The notes beneath the pieces are model-generated. The model was given only the letters and a program-made list of their open reading frames with translations, was not told where the DNA came from and ran no database searches. Shown piece by piece: positions 21,339 to 33,595 of a stretch of 64,000 bases of DNA. This DNA is from Excoecaria cochinchinensis. Lineage: Eukaryota; Streptophyta; Magnoliopsida; Malpighiales; Euphorbiaceae. The position numbers and the translations under genes are program-made. Numbering within the stretch: the stretch's first letter is position 1; each line of letters begins with the position of its first letter. The DNA is taken from positions 6,123,001 through 6,187,000 of the forward strand of contig CANTUQ010000035.1 in NCBI GenBank assembly GCA_947683425.1. The letters are read 5' to 3'.

Positions 21339-23711
21339 CTACAAAACACAAGACATCTGCATTAGGCCACTATACAAAACTGACTCTCATGCATAGACTC
21401 GACTCTATACTCAAACAATCACAACATAACCCAGAACCATCAAACCAGGGCTCTGATACCAAGCTGTAACACCCCGCCATCCCCGTTGGAAGGATACCGG
21501 AGTGCCACGAGAGCAAACACATATAACGAATCCATATACACATGTATAAACAAAAAAACAAATGAGATGTAAAGAAACTTTTAATCATGTAATGGTAAAT
21601 CCTTTTTACATATAACATATATCAATATCGTTTTACAAAAAGAGGCTCGTAAGCAAATACATATACAAAAATAATATTTGTTTCTTTACAAAAATTTACT
21701 TTGCTATACATAAGCCATATACAAAAATTACAGCGGAAGACTTCAAATAACTTCATTCAAAAAGACTCCTAGTGGCCGACCTGCAGATATCCGACTCTGA
21801 ACCGAACTCGCCACCTGCACGGGAAAAGAGCCCGTGCTAAGCGATAACGCTTAGTGGGGAGGAACAAAACAAAGGCACAATACGCAAATACAAATATTTA
21901 TAACAATACAATATTCTAAAGATTCAAAATCAAAGGCATCAAAATTACATGTAAACATATCTCCCAAAAACCCTTAGTTGACATGTATAAATATATATTC
22001 AATACTGGCAATTAAGTATACAATTCACAAATCTCATCATTCTAAGTATACAGATTCAAGGTGCATAATATAGAGTTATGCAGGAATTCATGTACATCAT
22101 ATACTTGTAATCATGTCAACAATGCATTTCAACATATGCAACACATTTAAACATATAGCCTGACTAGTCTGAAAATATTCTCTAGAAGTGGATGCGGTCA
22201 AATGGATACTGATAGGACACAGTATCCCAAGCATATAGAGACATGAGTCTCAAACATGTACTTTTCATATAGAGACCGAAGTCTCGCGTTAAATCCATAT
22301 AGACCAAACATGGTCGAAACCAGGATCCAAACGGACCCACGTAAAATGTTTTATCATATAGCAGCTGCACACACACACTGACCTAAGTAAGCGCTTACTT
22401 ATCCACTACTATGACTTGTTCAGGCTTAAAACTCAACTCAACAATTCAAACACCAATATCAATATTAAATACAACTAAATGCAAATACATATTTCACGTG
22501 TACATGTGTCTAGATCAAATTCAGAAACATTTAAATATATCCAGTCTCAATTATTGGAGGCAGAAGTACAAATAATTCACATTCAAGTCAATTTATGTTC
22601 ATGTAAAATATAAACTAGTAAATTATGTACATTAATTATTTAATCAAGTATACTACTCAATATTAAGCAATTATTAATTACAATTCAGATTTTAAACCCA
22701 AACTTTTGTCATGTAGTGCAAAAACCCTTGAAATCAGAAGTTAAACTTTATTTTTAAGAAACTAGGGCAGCAGGGGAAGGCTGGTCACGAGACACCCAGG
22801 CAGTGGTGTCTCGTGACGCTGATTTCTCGCGAGCGCCACACCAAAGAACAAGGCAGTCACGGCGTGACCATCAGTCACGTCTCGTGACGCCTGAGAGGAG
22901 AGGGAGAGGTCACGAGATCCTGTCTCGTGACATGCAGTGAAGAGGAAGGTCACGTGGCGTGACTCTCCGTCACGTCCCGTGACTTCCCAGGGAAGGGGAT
23001 CACGGCGTGATGCCCCATCATGTCGCGTGACCTTCTTCAGGGAAGAGGGTCACGGCGTGATGCTCCATCACGTCTCGTGATCTTCTTCTCACACTCCTTC
23101 TTCTTCTCAAAACTAATCTTCAGAATTCCCAGAAAAACGTGAAAAAAAACCAGAAGGTCCAGAAAATAGAGTACTCCCTAAATTCAAAACCCCATTGTTG
23201 TCTAAAACCATTTTCATACAAAAATCATGCTAACACATACCTTCAAGTCTCCATGACACATATACAGCAATTTAATACAAATTAATCACATTCTCAAACA
23301 ATCAGATAGTATTCACAGAGGGTCACCAACCCAGAATTTTTCCTTTTAACGCTCATATATATGAACTTCCATGTACCATGCAAAACAACAGAACATCAAC
23401 ACCACCAATCATACATATAAATTCTATTACTTATGCATTTGATAAAACAAACACACACATAAATGCATTAACAACATACAACAACCAGGATTCGAAATTT
23501 AGAAAGGCAGACACTCCCAAACCTGTTACTGAAGTCCCAAAAACGTCCACTGTACTCTCAGTCCACAACCTTCTCTTTCCCTTTATCTTTCTTCTTCTCT
23601 TCAACAGATTAATTGACCGACAAATAAAACCCAATATCAATCCAAAGAACAGCAACTAACAATCCTTAAAAAGAGAAGATGAAGAATCACATGAAACTGA
23701 CAATTACTCAC
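21339..23711 (-). other. Predicted leader intron of Tek-B
   Basis: The donor CAGAAG|GTGAGT is at 23711, 417 bases into the 5' LTR. The acceptor TGTGTTTTGTAG ends at 21339, seven bases before the gag start codon, with a CTAAT branch-like motif at 21361-21365. Splicing would remove most of the LTR tail and the primer site. This is inferred from sequence only. Confidence 0.5.
21441..21461 (-). other. Tek-B primer-binding site (tRNA-iMet)
   Basis: The minus strand begins TGGTATCAGAGCCCTGG, three bases after the 5' LTR end at 21465. Confidence 0.92.
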
Positions 23712-24128
23712 CTTCTGAACTTCAAAGCTTAAAACCCAACCTCAAGACATATGAACATGTACATGCAAACAGAAAGGACATAAACACAAGAGAAGAGGAG
23801 TGGTTTACGTGTGAGAGAGCAAGAGAGAAAAACTTCAGGTCTTTTGTTTCAGCCAACTAAAACTTTCTCAGACTTCTCCTTTCCCTCACCCACGTACACA
23901 CACTCACTCTCCACTTGGCACACATGCACAGCTTCACAATCCACTTAATTCTCTTTTACTATTAAGTCCTTGACAAATTACTTTCTCCTCACTAAACTAA
24001 AACTCTGGAATTAATTACTTTTATTTCTTTGCAATTTAATCCTCTTTCCTCTTATAAAATACCAAATTACCCTTAATTGTCCAATTTAAAATTGTTAAAT
24101 CCAATTAGGCCACTTATGGGGTGTGACA
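21465..24128 (-). mobile_element. Tek-B 5' LTR
   Basis: Same length as the 3' LTR, with only scattered differences. In element orientation (rightmost base first) it shows the GTGAGT donor at 23706-23711, the purine core at 23569-23584, the hairpin array at 22784-23083 and the CGCTTAG palindrome near 21840. Confidence 0.93.
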
Positions 24129-24177
24129 CTTAGCCAGGTCGGTATTTAACCTATTTCAAATTTGAAGTGGTGCCTTC

Positions 24178-24572
24178 TGAGAGCCCCTTGGTTGATTGCC
24201 CTCCCCCCTGAGAGGTCCTTGGTTGGTTGCCCCCTGAGAGGTCTTTGGTTGACTGCCCCCTGAGAGGTCTTTGGTTGGTTGCCCCTTGAGAGGTCTTTGG
24301 TTTAACTGCCCCCTGAGAGGTCTTTAGTTAATTGTCTGGATTGACGCCTCTAAGAGGACTTTGGAGAATTTGCCTCTTAAGAGGACTTTGAAGGTTTGTC
24401 TCTTAGGAGGACTTTGAACGGTTTGCCTTTTGAGAGGACTTTGAAGGGTTTGCTTCTTGAGAGGACTTTGAAGGGTTTTCCTCTTAAGAGGACTTTGAGA
24501 TTTTGCCTCCTCAGAGGACTCAGAGAATGCCCCTTAAGAGGACTTAGAGATTGCCTCTTTAGAGGACTTCAA
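24178..24572. repeat. 26/27-bp minisatellite in Tat-A
   Basis: About 14 tandem units in two related series: 26-bp units with CCCCCTGAGAGGTCTTTGGTTG up to about 24340, then 27-bp units around CTCTTGAGAGGACTTTGAAGG. The second series reads as a 9-residue repeat on the plus strand (RTLKG), an artefact of a period divisible by three. It directly follows the 80-bp array once Tek-B is removed. Confidence 0.9.
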
Positions 24573-27500
24573 AAAATGTCAACATGTGAAGTCACGGTTG
24601 GGACTTATGTACACCATTTAGTAGGTGCAGGGCACCATGGAATGCATGTGAAAAGCTATGCATGTATGAAATGACATGCGAAGTTATGCATGTGTGAAAT
24701 TTAAGCACAGAATTGTTCATGTGAAATATTAAATATATGCAAAAGATTATACCTATGGGATGCTTAGAGTGCGACATGCGACAACTATAAGGAGTTGTGT
24801 ATGTGAAGTGTGTACTGTGCGTACTATGCATGGACTACGAACATGAAATGCATGCAGAGAATTATGCATATGACATATATGCCACAGTCACGTGCATGGC
24901 TTGTATACATGTAAAAGATTATGGAATGTGCACAAAGAATCGTATTCTGTAAAATGTTTGCAAATGATCATGAATGAGAAATATATGCCAAGGATCAGGC
25001 ATGAGAAATATATGCAAGGGGATTATGAATGCGAAATATATGCAAATGATCATGCATGTGAGTCGTTCACCGGCATAGATGTAAAGAATCATATGCGATG
25101 ATAGGTGGAAAGTCATGAAGGCTATGTAAAGAATCGAGTGTGTGTGATGTGTGCATGGATAACTATGCATATGAAATACATGTAGAAAAAATTATATATA
25201 TGTGTGTACAGAATGCATGCAAAAAATGTGCATGTGAGACACATGCGAAGGATATGCCTACAAAATGCGTGAAAATAAGTGATTATAAAAAATGAAATTT
25301 AGAGAGCTATGTACGCCAAAGTATCTGTGAAATATGCTCGCTAAAGATCTTATGACAAAAGACATACACCAAGAGTTATACATGTGAAACTATTTATAAG
25401 AATGTTTGCTACAGTCATATGTAAAAATATTTATTGAAAGCGTATGTACAAAGAATATTGCTGGGTGTATACACAAAGTATCACTTTCATGAGTAGCAAT
25501 AAGTACCCCAAGATTGTAAAATGAGTGCAACCTATTAGGTACCCCAAACTCGAGTTTCTATCTTCCCTTGAACGCACTGAATGAACCACATTTTCAATCG
25601 ATTCAATTTTAGCAAAAGAATTCAGGAGTCATTCCCAATGAAGGGCAAGAAGATAAACATGTAGATATCAAAGTTTACTAAACCAACACGTAAATACAAG
25701 GCATACCATGCAATCTCTGTGTGTGTGTGCCAAAGGCCAAAACAGAATTTTTCACCATTTGAAAGCAAATCCTAGATACAACGTTGGGGATGAGACTCAA
25801 CTCGAATGCATAAATGCACTCATGGCTTCCCGCTTGAAGCTCAAGAAACACCATATGCCTCTTCCTACGTAACAAACCTTATTAGAAGGCCATCTCTGCT
25901 AATTAGATAAGTACGAACCAAGAATCAATAGGTCTTACTTAGGTTGTAACATTTGGCTTAGGTAGATGGTTACCAAGAAAGGATCAAGTTTCTAGAGAAA
26001 ATGGCCGCAGCGTTCACTCGACGGATGAAATGACCATTCTCAGCCCAATTGCGTGCTATCTAGGTATTCTCGAATTTGGACTTGGTAATACTTTAGCTCA
26101 TCAAGCTCAGCATAACAATTAAGTTAAAAAGACAGCTACTGAAACTCATTAAGGGCTACTATCCTGAGCTCTACTTTTTCTTTTTTTTTTGCTTCTCTCT
26201 TTTTTTTTCTCGCAAGCTTACGTCTTTAATTACACAAAGACAATGATTAAACCCCTTTTCTGAAGTGTAAACCCATCCTTATCAAGGTGATTTTTAATAG
26301 CCCAAAAAAATTGTCAGTTATTGAAACTCTCTTTCCGAAGTGTAAACCCATTCTTATTAGGGTGATTTTTTTATAGTCCAAAGAAATGCCGTAATGTACA
26401 TCCATCCTTACTAGAGCGTCAATTCTTCTAAGGGGAAGCCAAGATCATTTTAGGCGAAGGGTAGTTTTAACATGTGTAATAATAAAATCGGTACGCATTT
26501 ATCATACCAAAATAAAGGCTCAACGGGCTAGCAAGCGATTGCACGTTTAGAGAGCTATACAAAGAAATGGTTACCTAAATCATTTTCTAGGTTCAGTCTT
26601 ATCCAGGGATCGCTTTGACGTGTAATCAGAAAGGTTCAAGTGCTCTTAGTAAGTTTTCGTCCAATCCTCTAATTGTAACTAGTTTTTTCTCAGTTTGTTT
26701 CCAAAATGGGCCAAAAGTGCAATGAACTTAGAAATTACATGGTATAGTCAAATGTTTTCATGTGATCCAGCTCTTAGAGACCAAACATATTTACCCTTTG
26801 CTTAATTCAAAATGGAATGAAACGCAGATTTCTAGAGCTGACATCAAAGCCATTCATGGTTGAGAACTACTTAGGCAGAGTCGAACTTTGAATTAAGGGT
26901 ACTTTAATAAGGTGCAATCATGTCAACGTTTTAGGGAACAACTTAACACAAAAAAATTGTATTCTATCAAAATTTATATACACAAGAATCATATAGGCAT
27001 ACAAAGAATTGTTTGTAAAATATGTGCAAACTATGTGCTAAGAATTATATACAGGGAAAGATGCATGCAATAGTATCATACATATTAGTAATGCATGTAA
27101 GGAACTATACGTGCGAAACATGTGTAAAAACATATTGTGTAGGAATGCGTACATGAAATATGTGCAAGGACGTGTGCGCGCAAAACACCTATAAAAAATT
27201 ATAAGTGGGTGTGTAAACACTGCATGACAAATGATGTGCATGCATAGATTTGTAGTGTTCATGCAAACAACATATAATGAAGGTATAGGTGCAAAATATG
27301 GCACAATATGAGAACGAATGTTCATGATACATGGTGCATGTGCACATGGCATGATTTAGACATGATAGGGATACATGTGTGATGTAAGATGAAGATGATC
27401 TGGCATGATAATGTGTACTAATGAGTCGTGAGGAATGGCAAAACTCTCATAGATAAAAGTGCAAAATATATACAAATAATGCACATGACATGGGACACAG

Positions 27501-28200
27501 TATAAGAATGATTGTGTATAGTGAGCGGCATATGTGTGCGATACAAGACATGGGATGGAAGTGGTTGCAAGAAACGAATGACATTTACAAAGTATGTGTA
27601 TTTACATGGCATGCATATATAAGACATGCACTGGTATATACAATGACTAACATACATGATGTAGGATTCATATGTGCATGACATAACTCATGTATGAAAA
27701 TGCATGTGCATGATATGGTCTACAATGTGAAAGATGCAATGTGTCTGCCGTGCATGATGTGTATAATGCCCGGCCTAATGATGTATGCTAATATGTGTAT
27801 ATTATGACATGCAACGGTATGTACATGCTCTAGCACACAATGCTTATGTGCATATGCAATATGAGCACACTAAGACATATGTACATAATTAATTGATTTG
27901 ATTTTTTTTTCTTTTATGTATGTCCATGTGTACTTTCCATGCTATATGCTTGATGTAATGATTATGGTACATGACAAATATTATGGATGTCATGATGAAT
28001 GTTAATATGTATGTGTTGCGATAAGCATCGCTATGTACATGCATGACAAATACACGTTATATTTATACTTACAAATTATGATACAAGCAATTTTACATAC
28101 AAAGTGCACAGGCTCTATAATTATACATGAGACAAAATGCATATGCTTTATTTACTATTATTGTTCATGAAAAATGCGCGAGCATGAATACACATGTACA
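24573..28200. repeat. Degenerate TGCATGTG-rich internal DNA of Tat-A
   Basis: Noncoding interior. The parts 24600-25480 and 27000-28200 are dominated by loosely repeated ATGCATGTGAAAT-like words, probably an old decayed tandem array. The middle part (25480-26990) is less repetitive. Two similar segments of about 70 bases near 26250 and 26330 share GAAGTGTAAACCCAT..TTAT.AGGGTGATTTTT. I found no gag or pol remnant. Confidence 0.55.
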
Positions 28201-28208
28201 AGAAAAAA

Positions 28209-28906
28209 AACTCCTCCCAACCGTATTTCTCTCACACAGGAGGTCGTCCGGTCTCTTTCCTAGGTGGGTTTGACCCATGGGTCAATGGAAAACCCAATGG
28301 GCGTATACAGTGTGCTGCAAAAAACAACAGCACAAACTCTCATTACTAAAAAGCACATGCAAATGAATTTTTAGCCACCGTGTATTTAAACAATCCGAAT
28401 AAACCGAGACGCGCCCCTTAGGGCATGAAAACCTTTAATGAGCGGACATCTAAATTTATTTGGATTTGTTCAATACACAAAACCCACTTCACAAGCAACG
28501 TATTATGGCGCATGCCCCCTAGGAGAAGTATCTATTTCCATTACATGAGTTTTGGTCAAAGATGATGATATTTTAGGGTTACCCAAGCATGATCCCTGCC
28601 AACGGATCTAGCTCGTCATGAGCATAGCAACCGGTCGGATCATCATTTAATATACCGTAATGGTACGAGACTTGGACTGGTGATTATCCTTAACACTTCC
28701 CTACATTGAGTGAATGTAGAGTCACGCTTTGGGATTGCACCAGGGTTAAAAGAGGGACACACCTAGCATAATTCTAAGGCTCTAGTAAAATGCAATGCAA
28801 TTTTTCTAAAAGAGATAAAATTTCTTGATCCTAAATCCATTTACATTAGATTAACCAAAAATACTTTCGGAGCAAAAACTCATGATGTCCCTAGTGAAGT
28901 CGCCAC
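28209..28906 (-). mobile_element. Tat-A leader, homologous to the Tat-D leader
   Basis: This segment between the primer site and the repeat-rich interior shares many stretches with 46680-47360, for example CCTAGGTGGG, CATGGGTCAA, GGCATGAAA.CCTTT.ATG, TTTGTTCAATACA and CCCTGCCAACGG.TCTAGCTC. In Tat-D the leader is followed by gag; here the homology stops and the degenerate repeats begin. Confidence 0.75.
28887..28905 (-). other. Tat-A primer-binding site
   Basis: The minus strand reads TGGCGACTTCACTAGGGAC, one base after the 5' LTR end. It starts with the TGG expected for pairing with a tRNA CCA end and resembles the TGGCGACTCC-type sites I associate with Tat/Ogre elements. I do not assign the tRNA. 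Confidence 0.7.
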
Positions 28907-30030
28907 TGTGATGCGCCCGAACCCCTCTCAGGATCCGGGTCACTCCCGGGAGTCCGCTTTTAGGACCCGAAACCGGATGGAGGTTCATTAAAGCTCGTGA
29001 AAACTGATCGCTTCGCAATGGACAGAGATTCACCCCCATTCCATTGTTGGCAATCAACTTACGAGGGTGTCTGTTGGGTATCATAAGGTAGGTATCACGG
29101 AGTCATCACCCAATAAAATATTGGAAAATAAATTTTAACCTTATAAGGCCAAAACCAGAGAGAGTTCGGGACCTCACGCTTATTCATACATTTGGTTAAC
29201 GTTATGCGAATGAGTTTTTAGAGTCAATTATTTTATCTCTTTTCTCACACGATTCATGCAATAAATTTAAAACGCATTACAAGCACACAAAAAGGCAATA
29301 AATAAAATGATAAACATAATTGCAATTATCAAAAAATAAACATGAAATTCATAATAGTGACAGAATGAAAATACATACATAAATCGGGGCATTCATTTAG
29401 GCGAGAACATTATTTCCCAACTACTTGTTTTACGAAAAAGGTACAAAGTTCTCAAACCGACTTTGTGTAAAAAGGACAAAGTGATCTTGTTTTAATGAAA
29501 ATGTAAACCTTTTATTTTTGGGATGAAAACGAGGACATTGGTCCAGTTTTATTAAGAAATTTTCAATTTTAGTAGAAAACATTTTGTGTGGTGGTTCTTT
29601 TTAAGCGCGGTGGAAAATCCTCTATTATTATAGTTTTTAAGCAAATGAAAGAAAATAAAATAATAAATACATATTTTAAAATAATAAATAAATCCTAAAC
29701 TATTCGCCTCGACCGTGTTTCGCCTAACTCCATGGACGAGGCACATGCTCCTCGCGGTTGCGATCACGACAGAAAATAATATTGGTCAATAATATATTAA
29801 ATTAAACTAAATGATAAATATATATTCGGATGAAATATATTGAGAAAAATAATTAATCTAATGCAATATAAATAAAATAAACTGACTGAATTAATGAATA
29901 TGAAACACAAATGACATAATTATAATAATCACTGACAATAAAAATAATAATTATAGCAGTAATAATGATACCAAGTAATAACAATGAAAACAACATTCAT
30001 TCACACAATAACAACAACAACAACAACAAC

Positions 30031-30075
<45 letters not shown>

Positions 30076-30132
30076 AAAACGAATACTAATAATAATAATA
30101 ACAATAATATTAATATAATATTAACATAGGAC

Positions 30133-30179
<47 letters not shown>

Positions 30180-30268
30180 TAATAATAATAATAATAACAA
30201 CAACAACAACAACAACAAAACAACTAGCAATATTAATGACAATAATTAACAATAATAGCAATAATGCA

Positions 30269-30310
<42 letters not shown>

Positions 30311-30549
30311 TGATGATGATGATGATATAAAATAAATAAACATAAAATAATAATAATAAATAAATAAAATAATAATGACAATAATAATAATAGTAACAAT
30401 AATAATAAAAACACAAAATAATCATGATGATAACATAAACACAACAACAATAATAATAATGATAATAATAATAATAATAATAATAATATTAATAATAATA
30501 TAGTAAAATGAACGTGAACTAAATAATACTAACAATAATAATAACATAA

Positions 30550-30598
<49 letters not shown>

Positions 30599-30703
30599 TA
30601 AAATAAACATAAAATAATACTACTAATAATAACAATAAGTAACAATAATAATATAACACAACAATAATAGTCACAATAATAATCATAACAATAACATTAA
30701 CAC

Positions 30704-30734
<31 letters not shown>

Positions 30735-30772
30735 TAAAATAGTATTAATTAATAATAATAATAATAATATAA

Positions 30773-30815
<43 letters not shown>

Positions 30816-31490
30816 TTAAAATAAAATAAAAATAAAAAAGAAATATAACCAATTACCGGTTTTCTTCGCCGGAGCCGCCGGTGGTCGACACCGCCACTGC
30901 CGGAAGATAGACCGCCGCGCTCGGAGCTCGTCGCCGTCGGTCACGCGCCGGAAGGACGCCGGGGTTGGTCGAAAAATGCCTTGGAACGCCGCGGAGCAAC
31001 AACCTCCGATCTCCTTGCTATCGGCGAGTGGGGGAGACCGGCTGCTGCCGGGATGATCATCTCGCTGCTGGGAGTCCATCGCCAGCCACCTCTTTCTTCT
31101 TCTCCCCTTTTTTCTTTTTCTTCCCTTCGGTTCCTGCGTTTTCCCTGTTTGGTCCCCTATGTTCTCTCTTCATTTGTTTCCCCTTTCTATTTTCTTTTGC
31201 CCTCCCTTTGGCTTTCTCTTCTCTTTTCTTATTTTATTTGCTCATCTCATCTCCTCAGCCGAACCCCCTAATTTTTCTCTATCTTTTTCTTTTTATACCC
31301 CAAATTTAGGTTTGTTTGGCCCCTAATTCCCTCATTGATTTTCTTCATAATTTTTGATTTTTTAATTTTATTTTAACTTACTTAAATTATCACCTATTTT
31401 ACTTAATTAAACACTCTATATTTATTTTCTTTTTCAACTTTAATTATCTTATAATATTAACTAATTAATTTAACCTAATCTTAATTTTTA

Positions 31491-31537
<47 letters not shown>

Positions 31538-31649
31538 GTATATTTAAGTTTTTATATTTTCTTCAGAGAAATTATCAAGTTTGCTTGGAGAGCCAAAATT
31601 GCCATTTTTTGGATATATATTACCCTTGACTCAGGACCCGGTATCTACA
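28907..31649 (-). mobile_element. Tat-A 5' LTR (right copy)
   Basis: This 2743-bp LTR aligns throughout with the left copy. Its AAT array is at 30005-30815, the GC-rich block at 30850-31085, and an (AC)n run at 31497-31530 replaces the AT run of the left copy. Many differences in the GC-rich block are C-to-T or G-to-A at CpG sites. Confidence 0.9.
30005..30815. repeat. (AAT)n microsatellite array in the Tat-A right LTR
   Basis: Counterpart of 14281-15075 with a different arrangement of AAC, GAT and AAT blocks. The microsatellite has changed faster than the surrounding LTR. Confidence 0.95.
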
Positions 31650-31763
31650 GGTACTAATTTGCCCTCCAACTTATTTGAAAAGATCTGATATGCTTTTATC
31701 ATTTTTTTAGAGAAAAAATGCCATTCAACTTACAAAATTCGGACAAATTTACCCCTCTATTTA

Positions 31764-32910
31764 ACTCCAGTTAACTGGGTGTTAACGGCCCTGACGGGAC
31801 ATTGACACGTGGCAAAATATATCACGACAGCACTACGTGTATTTTAATTCAAAATGGACAAAAGTACTAAAATGCCCCTGAAGTTATCTCTAGGGTACTA
31901 AAATGCCCCTATAGTTAATTTTGGAACAAAAATGCCCCTAATGTTAATAAAAAGATACTAAAATACTCCTGAATATTTATATTTTTTATATTTAATTTTA
32001 TTATATTTTTTTCTTGCAAATATAAATATTTATTAACTAGTGATAATATACAAACTATCATTTTTCTTTTGGGCCGAAGTCAAGCTTGGTCCAAGACCCA
32101 ACAAGGAGCATAGGCTGAGAGTCTTAGAAGCCTAATGCCTCTAAGGCTTGACACGTGAACACACGAACGTATGCGAAAGGCCAACGGGCTAGCCGATTGG
32201 ATTGACATGGCACTTTCCCCAATAGTCCACTGACATATGCTACCGCTATTACTCCTGCCTTATCCCCGTCACATCGCCACCTGCTTACCTACTCTGACAC
32301 CAGATATAAAATGACCTAATATTTATATGGACGGGAAGTCCAGTTGAGTGTTCTACTCCAGTGTCAGAGTAGGTAGGCAAGGGGCGATATGACGAGGATA
32401 AGGCAGAAGGAATGACGGTAGCATGTGTTAGTGGACTGTTGGGGGAAGTGCCCTGTCAGTCCGATCGGACAGCCCATTGGCCTCATCTCTTTGGTTCCTG
32501 CGTACGTCCGTGTGTTCACGCGCCAGGCCTTAAAGGCATTGGGTTTTTAAGACTCTCAGCCCATGCTCCTTGTTGGGTCTTGGGCCGAGCTTGACCTCGG
32601 CCCAAAAGAGAAATGAAAATTTGGGTACTATCACTAGTTAATAAATATTTATGTTTGTAAGAAAAAAATATGATAAAATTAAATATAAAAAATATAAATA
32701 TTCAGGGGTATTTTAGTATCTTTTTATTAACATTAGGAGCATTTTTGTTCCAAAATTAACTATAGGGGCATTTTAGTACCCTTGAGACAACTTTATGGGC
32801 ATTTTAGTACCTTTGTCCATTTTGGATTAAAATACACGTGGCGCTGATGTGACATATTTTATCACATGTCAATGTCACGTCAGCGCCGTTAACACCCAGT
32901 TAACTGGAGT
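31764..32910. mobile_element. Foldback-type element, 0.54-kb inverted arms
   Basis: The left arm (31764-32300) and right arm (32361-32910) are imperfect reverse complements around a 60-bp spacer. The outer ends are ACTCCAGTTAACTGGGTG and its complement; the inner ends are ACTCTGACAC and GTGTCAGAGT. There is no transposase. The structure fits a foldback or Mutator-like non-autonomous element, but no clear target duplication could be found, so the family is open. The open frames inside are shadows of the arms. Confidence 0.75.
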
Positions 32911-33590
32911 CAAAAAATACTATTAAACAGTAGTAGCAACACAAGATAGCTTGTCATGAGCAGCAAAACAATGGTAGATTAGGGCATAAAATGAAACAAA
33001 AATTGAGAAATACAATATGCAAAGAGTAAATATAGTGAAATACAATATCTACTATACGCTACTTAATTATTATTTTCAGTTTCACTTTTTTATTTTTTTT
33101 CTTTTATATTTTGCTTCTTAAAACATAACAATTAGAAATTTTTCTTTTTTTTTTTTCAGTTAAATCTATTTTTTATATAAAAATTGGATGGAAATATTAA
33201 TAAAATAGTGCAGTGCTAATATATATATATATATATATAAACTATAATTTATAAATGAATATCATAGAAAATAAAATTTAATTTAAAAAATGGAGTCACA
33301 CGCTCAATTCAATTTTAAGTATTTTCAAGTGAATTATTTTGGGTTTCAAATTCAGGTTCGACTATAATTTTTAGGTCATTCAGATTTGTATCGCTATTTT
33401 CGATCGAATGTGGATCGAGTAAAAAATTGTCAAGCCTAAAAATATATTTTTAAAGCAATACATTTTAGTCAAATTTACATTTTAATATGTAAAAATGTAT
33501 TTTATATGTTATTTTAATGTGCATGAATAAAAAAATAATAAGATTAATGTTTTTATTAGATAATTATAAGTAATAATAACAAAATTGTAA
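32911..33590. other. AT-rich intergenic DNA
   Basis: Noncoding DNA between the foldback element and Tek-C, with poly-T runs and a short (AT)n tract at 33219-33239. I see no gene or recognisable repeat. Confidence 0.5.
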
Positions 33591-33595
33591 CGGCC

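Larger units (their letters stand above)
17359..24128 (-). mobile_element. Tek-B: gag-only Tekay-like LTR retrotransposon
   Basis: This complete 6.77-kb insertion lies inside the Tat-A minisatellite. LTRs at 17359-20022 and 21465-24128 are both 2664 bp and almost identical by eye, so insertion was recent. The interior is only 1.44 kb: tRNA-iMet primer site, gag with one nonsense codon, a spacer of about 100 bases, then the AATTTCGAGGACGAAATTT hairpin and the polypurine tract that in Tekay/Del chromoviruses close pol. Protease, reverse transcriptase, RNase H, integrase and chromodomain are absent. It fits the class described as terminal-repeat retrotransposons with a gag domain (TR-GAG). It would depend on enzymes from autonomous chromoviruses. 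Confidence 0.93.
13189..31649 (-). mobile_element. Tat-A: large non-autonomous LTR retrotransposon
   Basis: This is a complete insertion bounded by LTRs (13189-15940 and 28907-31649) and a 5-bp target duplication, GGTAC, at 13184-13188 and 31650-31654. The primer site beside the right LTR and polypurine tract beside the left LTR set the orientation to minus. Removing the nested Tek-B leaves about 11.7 kb with 2.75-kb LTRs and about 6.2 kb of internal DNA that has no gag or pol. That matches the class called LARDs, noncoding derivatives mobilised by autonomous relatives. The internal part is two minisatellites, degenerate TGCATGTG-rich DNA, and a leader homologous to that of gag-bearing Tat-D. 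Affinity to Tat/Ogre is inferred from primer site, polypurine tract and Tat-D's gag. Confidence 0.88.

Noticed and set aside
21441..21461. tRNA-like match (TGGTATCAGAGC) that might be a tRNA gene remnant
   Set aside because: It matches only the complement of the tRNA 3' end directly beside an LTR, so it is a primer-binding site; the same holds for 7226, 36407, 56978 and 63283.
24396..24674. Plus-strand frame with a repeated RTLKG-type peptide
   Set aside because: The 27-bp minisatellite has a period divisible by three, which yields a peptide repeat in any open frame; nothing supports a gene.
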